Assembly (NCBI GenBank): GCA_029855935.1
Contig: JAGSHN010000032.1
Span: 1 to 64,000, forward strand
DNA: 64,000 nucleotides
Direction: 5' to 3'
Source of the DNA: Candidatus Thorarchaeota archaeon
GTDB lineage: Archaea > Asgardarchaeota > Thorarchaeia > Thorarchaeales > Thorarchaeaceae
Of this stretch, positions 23,551 to 32,601 are shown one piece after another (the stretch's first letter is position 1; every line of letters starts with the position of its first letter). Made by a program: the position numbers and the translations under genes. Below the pieces are notes generated by a model. That model was not told where the DNA came from. It ran no database searches and saw nothing but the letters and a program-made list of their open reading frames with translations.

Positions 23551-24729
23551 ATGTACCGGCCCGAGACAGGCGACTCATCCGGAGTCCGAAGGGGAGAGCT
23601 GATACTCTGCCCTGACCATTTCTCCGAGCGGACTCTGGCGTGGTTCTTCTTCGAGGAGTCGCCTGCCTCACAGCGACTTCTCTTGGGTGTTGCAAGACTC
23701 GGGGCCGGGGAGGACGTACGATATGGTTTCTATCGCTGTGTGGTCACGCTCGACACGCTTGCGGCGGCAGCGAACGGCATTGGTCCTGACTGCGAGAGAC
23801 GTCCGTTCCTCCTGACCACGCGGGGGGAGGGCGACATAGTGTGGACCGTGAGCGGAGAGTCCGACCATCACATCGACGACGCATCAGAGTGGGTCCCGTT
23901 CGCGGTGATGACCTATGGCCTCCCGGCTGAGAGACGACCGTTTCCACTGCGATGGATCAGGTTCGCCCCTCTCAGCGCTCGTGACCTCACGCCTCCTCCC
24001 GCAGTGCCAGTCACACGACTTGATGACGACAGAGTTCAACGCCTGCTCACGCAGGTCGTCGATACGGGTCGTCAGGTCCGCCGTGTTCGGCCATATGTCT
24101 CCGGAAAGCCTGCCACCTATGAGATAGACTTCGTGGACGCGGAGAATGGAGAGCTCCACGGCATCTACGAGTCGCCGCTCACACAGGACGTGCGGGCGGT
24201 TCTCAGAGACCCCTTCGACAGAGGCATACCGTACCTGCTTGAGGGGAGGCCCCCTCTCACCTGGGATCCGGAGAGCGACATTGACTATGGCTGGCTCTCC
24301 GCAGACTCGGGTCGAATCCCTCTGCGATTCCTGAGGTACTACGTCCTGCGTCACGGCACTCCGCTTGGCCTGGAGCTGCCCGAGACCTCGCACGACCTTG
24401 CGCAGATGACGATGCGAGAGGATGCTGAGTTTGTCTTCCGCCACGAGTCCTCTAGGTGTCCCGGTCGGGGCTCGCACGGCATCTGCTGGCGACTGACCGT
24501 GACCGGGGTGGCACCCGGCCGTCTTGCTGCACTGGAGGGTCTGACGCTGGATAGCCGCGCGGTGGTAAGGATTGTCGAGATGCGAATCTTTGTGGATGTG
24601 TCCTCTGGCATCATCTACCAGCCCACAATGCGTGTCGTGGTAGACGATCCGTCCTTTGTTCCTCCCCGGGAATTCCTGCAGAGCGACATTGTCGGCCGTA
24701 TCCTTGTTGATGACGAGGACTATGGCTGA
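23551..24729 (+). CDS. Hypothetical soluble protein, about 392 aa
   Basis: I do not recognise this protein. It is soluble, without signal peptide or membrane segments, acidic, and mixed alpha/beta. An N-terminal region (about 1-170 from this start) and a C-terminal region with repeated DRDVRAVLRDPFD-like and RIVEMRIFVDVSSGI segments are visible. The open frame extends to 23479. I prefer ATG 23551 because a TATA-like CTTATGAG lies about 25-30 nt upstream, which suggests a leaderless message. ATG 23524 is the alternative. The neighbours give no functional clue. Confidence 0.6.
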   Translation: MYRPETGDSSGVRRGELILCPDHFSERTLAWFFFEESPASQRLLLGVARLGAGEDVRYGFYRCVVTLDTLAAAANGIGPDCERRPFLLTTRGEGDIVWTVSGESDHHIDDASEWVPFAVMTYGLPAERRPFPLRWIRFAPLSARDLTPPPAVPVTRLDDDRVQRLLTQVVDTGRQVRRVRPYVSGKPATYEIDFVDAENGELHGIYESPLTQDVRAVLRDPFDRGIPYLLEGRPPLTWDPESDIDYGWLSADSGRIPLRFLRYYVLRHGTPLGLELPETSHDLAQMTMREDAEFVFRHESSRCPGRGSHGICWRLTVTGVAPGRLAALEGLTLDSRAVVRIVEMRIFVDVSSGIIYQPTMRVVVDDPSFVPPREFLQSDIVGRILVDDEDYG

Positions 24730-24804
24730 GCAGGCGGACATCTCAAAGTCTAAGTAGGGCCATTGTCCACAGCGGCGCCGTACAACCAGTGGAGCGTGAT
24801 AAGG

Positions 24805-25698
24805 ATGGGCCTACCTGTGATAGTCGTACACGGTGGTGCGGGAAAATGGAAGGATGAGCGAATCCCAATAGGCGTTGAGCAGGTGCGCCAGGCGGCTCTT
24901 GTGGGATTCGAGGTGTTGAAGCGAGGAGGCTCCGCCCTAGATGCCGCCGAAGTCTGCACGGCGTACATGGAGAGCTGCGGAAAGCTCAACGCTGGCGTCA
25001 GTGCGGCACGCAATCTTGACGGGATTCGTGAGCTTGATGCGATGATCGTCGACGGCAGCCGCTTGGACTTCGGCTCGGTGGCGGCTGTGACCGGTATTTA
25101 CAACCCGATCTCGCTCGCGCGGTATGTGATGGAGAAGACACCTCACAAGTTCTTTGCCGGTGAGAATGCCCGACGGGTTTACGCTCAGATGCTCGCTGAT
25201 GGCTATCGCCCAGAGCGTTCTCCTGGTATTCTCGATATCACAGCCGAGACCTTAGGTCCTGTGAGTGACGACACGGTCGGCTGCGTTGTGGTGGACTCAC
25301 AGGGACGCGTCGCGGCAACATCCTCCACTGGAGGCACTCGCAAGAAGATGCCCGGACGTGTTGGGGACTCCCCCATAATGGGCGCCGGTGCTTATGCCAA
25401 TGAGGTCTGCGGTGTGGCCGCAACTGGCCAGGGCGAGCACATAATCCGTGTCTTGTTGAGCCGGACGGTGGCTCTATACGTCGAACAGGGCGATGATCCG
25501 CAGTTGGCGGCGCGACGCGGCATCGAACTGCTCATCGAGAAGACGGGCTCCGAGGCCGGACTCATTGTGGCGGACGTGAAGGGTGGGACAGGGATGTGGA
25601 CGAACGCCAAGGCCATGCCTGCTGCTGTGATATGCGGTGACGAGTCGTCATTGAGAGTATTCTCGATGCGTGACGAGATCAACTCGTACGAGCCCTGA
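24805..25698 (+). CDS. Isoaspartyl peptidase / type 2 L-asparaginase (Ntn hydrolase)
   Basis: This 297-aa protein begins MGLPVIVVHGGAGKW, the canonical start of plant-type asparaginases. The autocleavage site lies before T157 in SDDTVGCVVVDSQGRVAATSSTGG, where Thr becomes the N-terminal nucleophile. The substrate-loop GGTRKKMPGRVGDSPIMGAG is also conserved. The family hydrolyses asparagine and beta-aspartyl (isoaspartyl) peptides, so it serves peptide repair or catabolism. ATG 24805 places the protein exactly at the family N-terminus. The longer frame from 24763 adds a tail the family lacks. Confidence 0.92.
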   Translation: MGLPVIVVHGGAGKWKDERIPIGVEQVRQAALVGFEVLKRGGSALDAAEVCTAYMESCGKLNAGVSAARNLDGIRELDAMIVDGSRLDFGSVAAVTGIYNPISLARYVMEKTPHKFFAGENARRVYAQMLADGYRPERSPGILDITAETLGPVSDDTVGCVVVDSQGRVAATSSTGGTRKKMPGRVGDSPIMGAGAYANEVCGVAATGQGEHIIRVLLSRTVALYVEQGDDPQLAARRGIELLIEKTGSEAGLIVADVKGGTGMWTNAKAMPAAVICGDESSLRVFSMRDEINSYEP

Positions 25699-25803
25699 CT
25701 TCGGTCTTGTCCTCAGTCGTCAATTCGCTATTGAGCCGCCACACTGGGATTCGGAACTGAGGTTCGCAGCACGGTCGCTGGTCGTGCGGACTCTGTGATG
25801 GCC

Positions 25804-26247
25804 CTATGCCTGCCTGCCGTGGTCCTTCAAGAGCCGCTGAATCAGGGCCTCGTAGTCGTTGAAAGGTCGTAGTCCGAGCACGCTGCGGGTGGGTCTTCCT
25901 TTCTCAAAGATGTGGACAATCGGGACGCTCTGGACACGGAACTGCGCGGCCACTCTGGGGTTCCTGTCGATGTCAATCTTCCCGAAGAAGACCTTGCCCT
26001 TGTACTTCTGGGCGAGCTCCACCATCATCGGTGCCAGGGCCTTACACGGTCCGCACCACTCCGCGTAGAAGTCAACGATGGCAATTCCTGTCTGCTGGAT
26101 TGTGGGCCAGAAATTCGCATCATTGAGTACGTTCACCTGTCCGTTGGCCAGCGGCTCAGCCACTGCCGGAACCGGTGGTTGACGCGCTCTGCGCATCAGC
26201 TCCTCCATCTTTCTTCGTCGTATCGCTGCCAGTTCGTCGTCGGACAT
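25804..26247 (-). CDS. trxA: Thioredoxin with charged N-terminal helix
   Basis: This 147-aa protein has an extra N-terminal helix (about residues 5-22, rich in Arg, Lys and Glu) followed by a full thioredoxin fold with active site WCGPC (C65, C68) and cis-Pro in QSVPIVHIF. It reduces protein disulfides, probably with a thioredoxin reductase elsewhere. ATG 26247 was chosen since the frame to 26787 reads through the divergent oxidoreductase gene. A TATA-like TTCAAATAC (minus strand, 26291-26300) lies about 45 nt upstream. Confidence 0.93.
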   Translation of the reverse strand: MSDDELAAIRRRKMEELMRRARQPPVPAVAEPLANGQVNVLNDANFWPTIQQTGIAIVDFYAEWCGPCKALAPMMVELAQKYKGKVFFGKIDIDRNPRVAAQFRVQSVPIVHIFEKGRPTRSVLGLRPFNDYEALIQRLLKDHGRQA

Positions 26248-26290
26248 GTTCTTCCCTCGCGGTTGTGCGTCACGTGCGCACACTCGATTG

Positions 26291-26300
26291 AGTATTTGAA
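26291..26300 (-). promoter_or_regulatory. TATA-like box for thioredoxin
   Basis: TTCAAATACT on the minus strand is an AT-rich island about 45 nt before ATG 26247. It supports the short thioredoxin start. Confidence 0.4.
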
Positions 26301-26429
26301 CCCTTTGATGTGGGCTAACGGTGCAAGCGCCTCGGTGTGGTCCGACTGGCTGGTGGCCAATACCCACAAGTACTTTGGCATCAATGCCAGAGTGATCACG
26401 ATTAATCAGACCGAGGGTTGAGGAGAACG

Positions 26430-27029
26430 ATGCGGCACGAAGAGGGCGATGGCTCAACAGGCCGACAGACTCCTGAGAGCCGCCTTCCGCCGGGACAGAG
26501 ACGGGTCGACAGACTTCTGGAGCTGAGCGTTGAGCGTCCGCCAGCAATCGATAGCAGTGAGTGGAGGCTACGAATCTTTGGCGAGGTGGACAATCCGGTG
26601 GAGCTGACGTGGGACGAGATTCTTCGGTTGCCGTTCGTGAGGCTAACTGCTGATTTCCACTGTGTGACAGGGTGGAGCCGTCTTGGTGTGGAGTGGGGAG
26701 GCATTCTTGGCCGGACGGTGACCTCACTCGCAGGGGTGCGCCCGGCCGCCAAGTTCGTGATAATGCACGCGTACTCAGGCTACACAAGCAACATTCCCCT
26801 CGAAGTGTTCCTACAGGACGATACTCTTCTTGCCTACGAGCTGGACGGGAGGCCCCTGCCCCCTGAGCTTGGCGGCCCTCTGCGTGCCGTCGTTAGCAGG
26901 CTCTATGCTTACAAGAGTGTCAAGTGGCTCACGGGCATCGAGTTCTCACAGAGCGATCGGCCGGGCTTCTGGGAACAGAGAGGATACCATAACTATGCCG
27001 ATCCGTGGCAAGAGCAGCGTTACCAGTGA
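26430..27029 (+). CDS. Molybdopterin-dependent oxidoreductase, sulfite-oxidase fold
   Basis: This 199-aa protein is a single sulfite-oxidase/MsrP-type Mo-cofactor domain. The Mo-ligand Cys is C78 in DFHCVTGWS, followed by GVEWGG and the C-terminal YAYKSVKWLTGIEF...GFWEQRGYHNYADPW typical of the family. There is no Tat signal, haem domain or dimerisation domain, so it is a minimal cytoplasmic form. The substrate is unknown: sulfite, methionine sulfoxide or another oxide. ATG 26430 follows AGGAGA five bases upstream. The longer TTG start at 26418 lacks support. Confidence 0.87.
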   Translation: MRHEEGDGSTGRQTPESRLPPGQRRVDRLLELSVERPPAIDSSEWRLRIFGEVDNPVELTWDEILRLPFVRLTADFHCVTGWSRLGVEWGGILGRTVTSLAGVRPAAKFVIMHAYSGYTSNIPLEVFLQDDTLLAYELDGRPLPPELGGPLRAVVSRLYAYKSVKWLTGIEFSQSDRPGFWEQRGYHNYADPWQEQRYQ

Positions 27030-27233
27030 CCCTCCGCCCACGTCAACACTGTCCAACGTGCGTCCATGCTCTGAGAACGGCCGCACAGCATACTAGCTCA
27101 GAAAGATTCCCAAGTCTGAGAAGAGCAGTGGGTGTGCCAGTCTTATGAGGACTTGCCATTCGGTTGTTGCCTTCCTCGTCGGGCGTGGGTGCTACTGGAC
27201 TGTATCTCACGAAGTCTACGGCTTGAGCTCAGT

Positions 27234-27632
27234 TCATAGGACTCTCTTCCGGGCGTCGACGGTGTGACCGCAGGACGCGCACTTCAGCTGTAGTGGCCCC
27301 ACCCACTCGACCGTTTCGTCAGACAGCGGCGCACCACAGTTCGGGCAGTTCGAAGGGGGTACGTAGACAGCTGATGATGTTCTCGTTTGGGCGGGCTCTG
27401 TGATCACGACAGGCCTGAGCGACCCCCGATGAAACCTTGATCCCTGCATCTTCCCTGTCAATGCTCCAATGAACATCATAACGCCAATTGCTCCGATGCC
27501 CAGTGCTATGAGAATGAATATCGGCGACGATCCTGTACTAAGTGTCATGTAGGTTCCAGCACCCGATATGACAATCCACACGAGTGAGAAGCATAGCAGA
27601 CAGAACCTGCCGCCGGTGTCAGACTCTTCCAT
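27234..27632 (-). CDS. Two-helix membrane protein with C-terminal zinc ribbon, copy 1
   Basis: This 132-aa protein has two transmembrane helices (about 9-28 and 37-58), a linker rich in Thr and Ser, and a C-terminal zinc ribbon NCPNCGAPLS...KCASCGHTV facing the cytoplasm, ending in KKRVL-like DARKRVL. It is a close paralogue of the gene at 27912-28307, sharing both topology and the stretch DETVEWVGPLQ. ATG 27632 follows GGAGGATGCGTT. Zinc-ribbon membrane adaptors of this kind are common in archaea but their role is unknown. Confidence 0.7.
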   Translation of the reverse strand: MEESDTGGRFCLLCFSLVWIVISGAGTYMTLSTGSSPIFILIALGIGAIGVMMFIGALTGKMQGSRFHRGSLRPVVITEPAQTRTSSAVYVPPSNCPNCGAPLSDETVEWVGPLQLKCASCGHTVDARKRVL

Positions 27633-27911
27633 AACGCATCCTCCGATGTTTTTCCCTGCGCGATACCCCTCGCCCCTCCATTCCGGTGCCGGCCATCTGC
27701 AGCCGGTCGCTGAGATGTCCGCGTCTTCGGCTGTTCCCGTGTGAGAGGGACGGATCGCCCTTGTCTGGCCTGTGAAAACTCACCATTTAGTTGTTGTCCC
27801 CCTTTGTCACCTCTTGGGCCAATCCTCAACTTGTTCCTGTTGTGACCACGTGCTTGTTTCTCCCTAGGATGTCAGAAAGACGATCCGCCCAAGACCAGCC
27901 GGAACGTAGAC

Positions 27912-28307
27912 TCACAGTACCCTCTTCTTGGCCTCAACGGTGTGGCCACATGAGGGACATTTTGCCTGGAGTGGCCCTACCCACTCGACTGTCTCATCAG
28001 ATAGAGGCGCTCCACAATTCGGGCAATTCGGAGGCGGAGTGTAGACAACAGGAGTCCCAGAGCCAGAGGGCTCTCTTATCACGACGGGCTTGAGAGAGCC
28101 CACCATCGCTGCCGTGTCGCCAAACTTTCCCGTTGCAATCCCGAGTACCAACATGACTCCGATTCCTGCCATTGCCAGTGGTACGAGCACGAACATTGGA
28201 GGTGCTCCTGCACTGGCAGCTGACATGCCCATTCCTACTGCTATCACAATCCAGATGATGATGAAGCATACTCCGAACCATTTTCCAAATGTATCGTTAC
28301 CTGACAA
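27912..28307 (-). CDS. Two-helix membrane protein with C-terminal zinc ribbon, copy 2
   Basis: This 131-aa paralogue of the gene at 27234-27632 has two transmembrane helices, a variable linker and zinc ribbon NCPNCGAPLS...KCPSCGHTV, ending in EAKKRVL. I place the start at TTG 28307 because GGAGGATACGCC before it aligns with GGAGGATGCGTT before ATG of copy 1, and the protein lengths then match (131 and 132 aa). The longer frame from TTG 28391 has no ribosome binding site. Both copies keep a similar AT-rich element about 160 nt upstream. Confidence 0.7.
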   Translation of the reverse strand: MSGNDTFGKWFGVCFIIIWIVIAVGMGMSAASAGAPPMFVLVPLAMAGIGVMLVLGIATGKFGDTAAMVGSLKPVVIREPSGSGTPVVYTPPPNCPNCGAPLSDETVEWVGPLQAKCPSCGHTVEAKKRVL

Positions 28308-28466
28308 GGCGTATCCTCCAATTCCCTGTCCAGCGCGTGACCCCTCTGCTCTATGACCTGGTACCCACCCACTCCACGAGTCTTGTACCAAGGTGGAGGA
28401 TAGTCATATCGTCGTCCCCGTTTCAGAGCGGGGGCAGCGCATTCTAGTTCTGGCGCGACAACGCAA

Positions 28467-28484
28467 CATTTAGTTATTGCCTTT
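28467..28484 (-). promoter_or_regulatory. Promoter element shared by the two zinc-ribbon genes
   Basis: On the minus strand GGCAATAACTAAATG lies here, about 165 nt before TTG 28307. A near copy, GGACAACAACTAAATG, lies at 27783-27799, about 155 nt before copy 1. Shared position and sequence suggest a common TATA-type promoter with an untranslated leader of about 130 nt. It was probably duplicated with the gene. Confidence 0.4.
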
Positions 28485-28600
28485 TCTGTCAGCTGCGAGA
28501 AGATCCCTGCCGCATTGTGTCTGTCCCCCGCAGCTCTAGGTGGCACGCTTGCAAATGCTCATAAGGTGGCTCAGGGGCGGCCAATGTAGGCGAGTTTCAA

Positions 28601-30385
28601 ATGACTGGCGATGAGATGAGATGGGATCTCTCACAGATGGTCGACGACACCCACCCCGAGGCTATCAAGCGTGCTCTTGATGCCGCAGTAGAGGATGCAG
28701 TACGACTGCGCGAGAAGTACTACGGAAAGATTGCAGGGCTCAATGCCAAGGGCCTTCTGCAGCTACTCGAAGACGTCGACTCGCTCAAACTCAAGCACGA
28801 AGGAGTGTTTGACTATTGCTCACTGCTCTACGCAGCAGACTCCACAGACCCGGTGGCAAAGCAGCTTCACGATGCCGCCCAGACCGCAGCGATGCGTCTG
28901 ATGCAACAGACTGCATTTGTGGAGCTCGAGATTGGGCAGCTCCTGAAGCAGAATCCCGAGATAGTCAACGACCCCGTGCTGAGCGAGTACAAGCACTTTC
29001 TGGAGAAGATTGTTCGGCGTATTCCTCATATGCTGTCCGAGCGCGAGGAGCAGCTCATAATCACCAAGGACAAGAACGGCATTGACGCTTGGTCGCAGCT
29101 TCAGGGTGACTGGCTCTCGACGCGGACCTTCGAGATTGAGATAGAGGGCGAGAGGAAGGTGATGCCCTATGGTGAGATCATAGGTCTTTACCAGCATCCT
29201 GACAGAGAGGTCCGAAAGAGGGCCAACCAAGTCGTCTACTCCGGACTGGGGAAGGACGACATCATCTGGGCGAGCGCTCTCCGTGCAGTCTGCTCAGACC
29301 ATGTGCAGATGTGCGAGTGGCGCAAGTACTCCTCCCCGATGGAGTCGTCACTGATTGCCAATGATGTCGATCAGGAGACCATTGACGCTCTGATGCGCAC
29401 TGTGGAGAAGAACGTTGAACTGTATCGCGACTACTTGCGACTGAAGGCCAAACTGATGGGACTGCCCAAGCTTGGCAACTGGGACATTGTCGCGCCGCTT
29501 CCCACAGCTCCGAATATGGAGTACTCCTGGGAGGAGGCCAAGAATGAGGTCGTGGAGGCGTACCGCGGCTTCGACCACGAGGTGGGCACGTGGATTCATG
29601 ATATGTTCGACAGGCGACGAATCGATGGTGAGGTGCGAGCGGGCAAGCGTTCGGGGGCATTCTGTTCCTCGTGGCTTGCTGGCAAGGCGGCCTTCATCCT
29701 GCTGAGCTTCAATGGCAAGCTCGGGGATGTCTACACACTGGCCCACGAGAATGGCCACGCCATGCACGATCATCTGATGCTTCGCAACCAGAAGCCCTCA
29801 AACGTAGAGGTTGGAGCCTGCATTGCAGAGTGCGGCTCGATATTCGGCGAACTGCTTCTCACCGAACGCCTGCTATCAAAGGCCAAGACGAAGGAGGAGA
29901 CGCAGGCTGTGCTGGCCAACGTTCTCGACGAGTTCGGGATGGCAGCCTTTCAGGTCTCTGCGCGTGTCTTCTTTGAGAAGAGTCTCTATGAGGCCATCCA
30001 GCGTGGGGAGTTCCTCGACGGCGAGACTGTGGCACGCCTCTGGTGTGAGGCGCGCGACAAGATCTATGGCGACGTCGTTGAGTGGCTGCCCGAGATGAAG
30101 TGGGAGTGGACAATGAAGCCGCACTATTACATCCCTCGGTTCCGATTCTATAACTATCCATACGTCTTTGCTCAGCTCTTTGTCTTTGCTCTGTACAGAC
30201 TCTACAAGGAGCAGGGCAGGGAGTTTGTCCCCAAGTTCAAGGCTCTTCTCGCAGCCGGGTCAAGGAAGTCGCCCCGTGAACTCGCTGCGGAGATAGGCTT
30301 TGACATCGGAACAGAGGACTTCTGGCAAAAGGGGATGGACCAGGCGCGGGAGTTCGTGGAGATGCTTCGCGCCACGCTCGAATGA
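28601..30385 (+). CDS. M3-family oligoendopeptidase (PepF-like)
   Basis: This 594-aa zinc peptidase has HENGH at 382-386 (HExxH) followed by the M3 third ligand region CIAECGSIFGELLL about 25 residues on. The N-terminus MRWDLSQM and the terminal part PHYYIPRFRFYNYPYVFAQLF are typical of the PepF/oligoendopeptidase F group. It cleaves short peptides in the cytoplasm. GCTCATAAGG at about 28556-28565 is a plausible TATA box. It is complete and of normal length (about 600 aa). Confidence 0.94.
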   Translation: MTGDEMRWDLSQMVDDTHPEAIKRALDAAVEDAVRLREKYYGKIAGLNAKGLLQLLEDVDSLKLKHEGVFDYCSLLYAADSTDPVAKQLHDAAQTAAMRLMQQTAFVELEIGQLLKQNPEIVNDPVLSEYKHFLEKIVRRIPHMLSEREEQLIITKDKNGIDAWSQLQGDWLSTRTFEIEIEGERKVMPYGEIIGLYQHPDREVRKRANQVVYSGLGKDDIIWASALRAVCSDHVQMCEWRKYSSPMESSLIANDVDQETIDALMRTVEKNVELYRDYLRLKAKLMGLPKLGNWDIVAPLPTAPNMEYSWEEAKNEVVEAYRGFDHEVGTWIHDMFDRRRIDGEVRAGKRSGAFCSSWLAGKAAFILLSFNGKLGDVYTLAHENGHAMHDHLMLRNQKPSNVEVGACIAECGSIFGELLLTERLLSKAKTKEETQAVLANVLDEFGMAAFQVSARVFFEKSLYEAIQRGEFLDGETVARLWCEARDKIYGDVVEWLPEMKWEWTMKPHYYIPRFRFYNYPYVFAQLFVFALYRLYKEQGREFVPKFKALLAAGSRKSPRELAAEIGFDIGTEDFWQKGMDQAREFVEMLRATLE

Positions 30386-30405
30386 TGCAGTGAGATCTGC
30401 TTATG

Positions 30406-30426
30406 CTGGCGGCTGTCTGCCGCCAG
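30406..30426 (+). terminator. Hairpin downstream of the M3 peptidase
   Basis: CTGGCGGC / GCCGCCAG form 8-bp perfect arms around a 5-nt loop, 20 nt after the stop. A similar element with the same outer sequence GCTGGCG...CGCCAGTC lies at 39241-39260 after the ureohydrolase gene. Confidence 0.45.
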
Positions 30427-30508
30427 TCCACGCCCGACCGTGCTCAGTCCCGCTTTGGCCGAGGTTGGATTCGATTCTCCCCTACTGTCAGAGGAAGGGA
30501 GGCAGAAG

Positions 30509-30533
30509 GAGGACCACCCCGGGAGTGGTCCTC
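30509..30533. terminator. Hairpin between convergent M3 peptidase and UMF1-type transporter
   Basis: GAGGACCAC / GTGGTCCTC make 9-bp perfect arms around CCCGGGA, just 11 nt before the transporter stop on the minus strand. It likely ends that transcript, and it could serve both directions. Confidence 0.5.
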
Positions 30534-30543
30534 TCACTCTGAT

Positions 30544-31905
30544 TCACTGTTCTGCGACCCAGTCGTCCGGCGGGATGGGGGGAATGTCAGATGGAGCTGT
30601 CTCGCCCTTCTTGGGCTGCGGCACCCATTTGAGTAGGAGAAGTGCAATTGCGAAGAACAGCAGAATCGTCAGCATAGCCGTCCGATGCGCCACGGGAGAG
30701 GCTGCGCCGCCCATAGCGACAAGCACCGTTCCGTACACGAGTGGGCCAAGGATGGCTGCAAACTTCCCCGTCAGAGCATAGAAACCGTACATCTCCGCCT
30801 TTTTCTCTTCAGGGATGAACTGGCCGTACATACTCCTGGCCGTACTCTGCGAGGAGCCCATTCCGACACCTGCGATCATCCCGACAATCCACCAGACTAG
30901 TACGTCCGTGCCGAAGTAGGCCATGAGCAGAGCGATGACCCAGATGAACAGCGTGATTATCAGTGTCTTTCTGGTCCCAATCTTGTCTGCTATCCTACCG
31001 AAGATGAAGGCACCGGGTATCGCGGCGAACTGTGTGACGACGAAGAAGAGAAGGATGTCAGTGTCGCTGAAGGCATACACCTTCTCCGCGAACAGCGAGG
31101 CATAGTATATGACGGTCGTGATCGCATCGCTGAAGAGGAAGTATGCCACGAGGAAAAGGGGGAGTCCCTTGTAGAGCTTGAGCTCACTGATCGTCCGACG
31201 CACTCTGACGAAGCCGATCTTGTACATGCTTATGCCCTCCTCCTCGGGTCTCCTAGCGGGTGGTCTGTTCTTTAGGAATGCAATACTCGGAATAGCAAAG
31301 ATGAGGAAGAAGAGTGCACTCAGTAGGTACGGCAGCGTAGGCTGGTCGGTGAAGTGGGTGTAGGAGTAGAGCGCAATCAGAATGGTCAGCATCGCACCCA
31401 CATATCCCGCTGCAAAGCCGTAGCCACCAATCCGTCCGATGTTCTCGTCTGTGCTGATCTCGGGCAGCCACGCATTGTAGAATGGCAGGGCGCCCTGGAA
31501 TCCGATGTTCGCTATGATGAAGAGTATCATTGCCCAGACCCACATCTCAATGCCGAGAAATGTGGGTATGTCGGCGCGCAGGAAGTAGAGCAGAGCATTG
31601 AACGTGACGCACAGTCCTGTGTAGAATACCAGGAACTTCTTTTTCGCACCGGAGTAGTCCGCAATCGCGCCGAGTATCGGCGAGCTGATCGCGATTATTA
31701 TCATCGTGATTGAGCCAGCAAAACCCCACATCGCATCAGCGAGGTTCGCGTTTCCCGTCGCGCTCTGAACGAGTCGAGAGAAGAACCGGGGAAAGAGCGT
31801 GGTCACAATCAGTACCGTGAAGCTGGTGTTGGCAAAGTCGTAGAGATACCAGCCAAGCCGCTCCTTTCGGTCAGTGGGAATCGTCTGCACAGTCTCTTGC
31901 TCCAT
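30544..31905 (-). CDS. MFS transporter of the UMF1/Atg22-like family
   Basis: This 453-aa integral membrane protein has about 12 predicted helices. The N-terminal motif LGWYLYDFANTSF is a hallmark of the UMF1 (unknown major facilitator 1, vacuole effluxer Atg22-like) family. The middle loop RPPARRPEEEG separates two six-helix halves. A second MFS-type loop is FGRIADKIGTRKT. The transported solute is unknown; eukaryotic Atg22 exports amino acids from vacuoles. It is a single-gene unit. Confidence 0.88.
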   Translation of the reverse strand: MEQETVQTIPTDRKERLGWYLYDFANTSFTVLIVTTLFPRFFSRLVQSATGNANLADAMWGFAGSITMIIIAISSPILGAIADYSGAKKKFLVFYTGLCVTFNALLYFLRADIPTFLGIEMWVWAMILFIIANIGFQGALPFYNAWLPEISTDENIGRIGGYGFAAGYVGAMLTILIALYSYTHFTDQPTLPYLLSALFFLIFAIPSIAFLKNRPPARRPEEEGISMYKIGFVRVRRTISELKLYKGLPLFLVAYFLFSDAITTVIYYASLFAEKVYAFSDTDILLFFVVTQFAAIPGAFIFGRIADKIGTRKTLIITLFIWVIALLMAYFGTDVLVWWIVGMIAGVGMGSSQSTARSMYGQFIPEEKKAEMYGFYALTGKFAAILGPLVYGTVLVAMGGAASPVAHRTAMLTILLFFAIALLLLKWVPQPKKGETAPSDIPPIPPDDWVAEQ

Positions 31906-32096
31906 GACCGTTGTCCACCTTCAGTCTTGTGAGAATGCTGAGGAATCGGGCACGTCACGCGGTCTATTTATCAGTTGCTGGTTCTCCCTCACACGAGTTG
32001 GGGACATCACTGACGTAGCCTGAGCGCCTTTGTGTGTCTGGACACGGTCACAGATGGCCGACTCGCTCGCGTCTGGCAACGGCCCGGCTTATGGGG

Positions 32097-32528
32097 TCAC
32101 TGCGACCTGAGGAGTTCATCTATGGAGAGATTGAACTTAGGTCCGATCTCTCGGACAAAGGTCAGAGCGCCGAGGACCACAGCAGTGAGTTCCGAGTGGA
32201 AGTTCTCAAGGTTGGAGCTCCTGGGGATATCGTTCTCGGAGTACATCACACCGCTCTCATCTAGGCTGAAGGTCACATCGTCAAGTTCGTAGTTGCGGAG
32301 TAGCATCTCTCTCAAGACGCCGAAGCGACTCTCCTCGGGGATCATCGAGAGGTCTCCGAGCCTGACTCGGACCTTTATCCACTCGGGTTTTGTGGACTCG
32401 ATGATCACGGGGAGTCTGTGACCCTCCACGTCGTATATCGTGGAGTAGAGATCTCTGTCCTCATCGTAGTCGTATGGCATTCGCATCAGTTCAAGCCAGG
32501 TCCTAATCTGTTCACTCTCGAGTGTCAT
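32097..32528 (-). CDS. Hypothetical small protein, YbjN/secretion-chaperone-like pattern
   Basis: I do not recognise a firm family. The 143-aa acidic protein starts with a helix (SEQIRTWLELMRM), then beta strands with a central WIKVRVRLGDLSMIPEE, LREMLLRNYELDDVTFSLDESGVMYSENDIP, then a C-terminal helix ELTAVVLGALTFVREI. This order matches the YbjN/type III chaperone-like fold, which is inference. No membrane segment. It sits 73 nt downstream of the alpha/beta hydrolase gene on the same strand and may be cotranscribed with it. Confidence 0.6.
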   Translation of the reverse strand: MTLESEQIRTWLELMRMPYDYDEDRDLYSTIYDVEGHRLPVIIESTKPEWIKVRVRLGDLSMIPEESRFGVLREMLLRNYELDDVTFSLDESGVMYSENDIPRSSNLENFHSELTAVVLGALTFVREIGPKFNLSIDELLRSQ

Positions 32529-32601
32529 TGTCTACACCAGTCGGGCTGCGGATGGCTGCGCATCCACTAATCAATGTTGATGGGACGTGTCCCCACCATA
32601 G

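Noticed and set aside
26248-26787. Long N-terminal extension of the thioredoxin frame
   Set aside because: It lies under the divergent molybdoenzyme gene and shows no domain; thioredoxin starts naturally at ATG 26247 after a TATA-like box.
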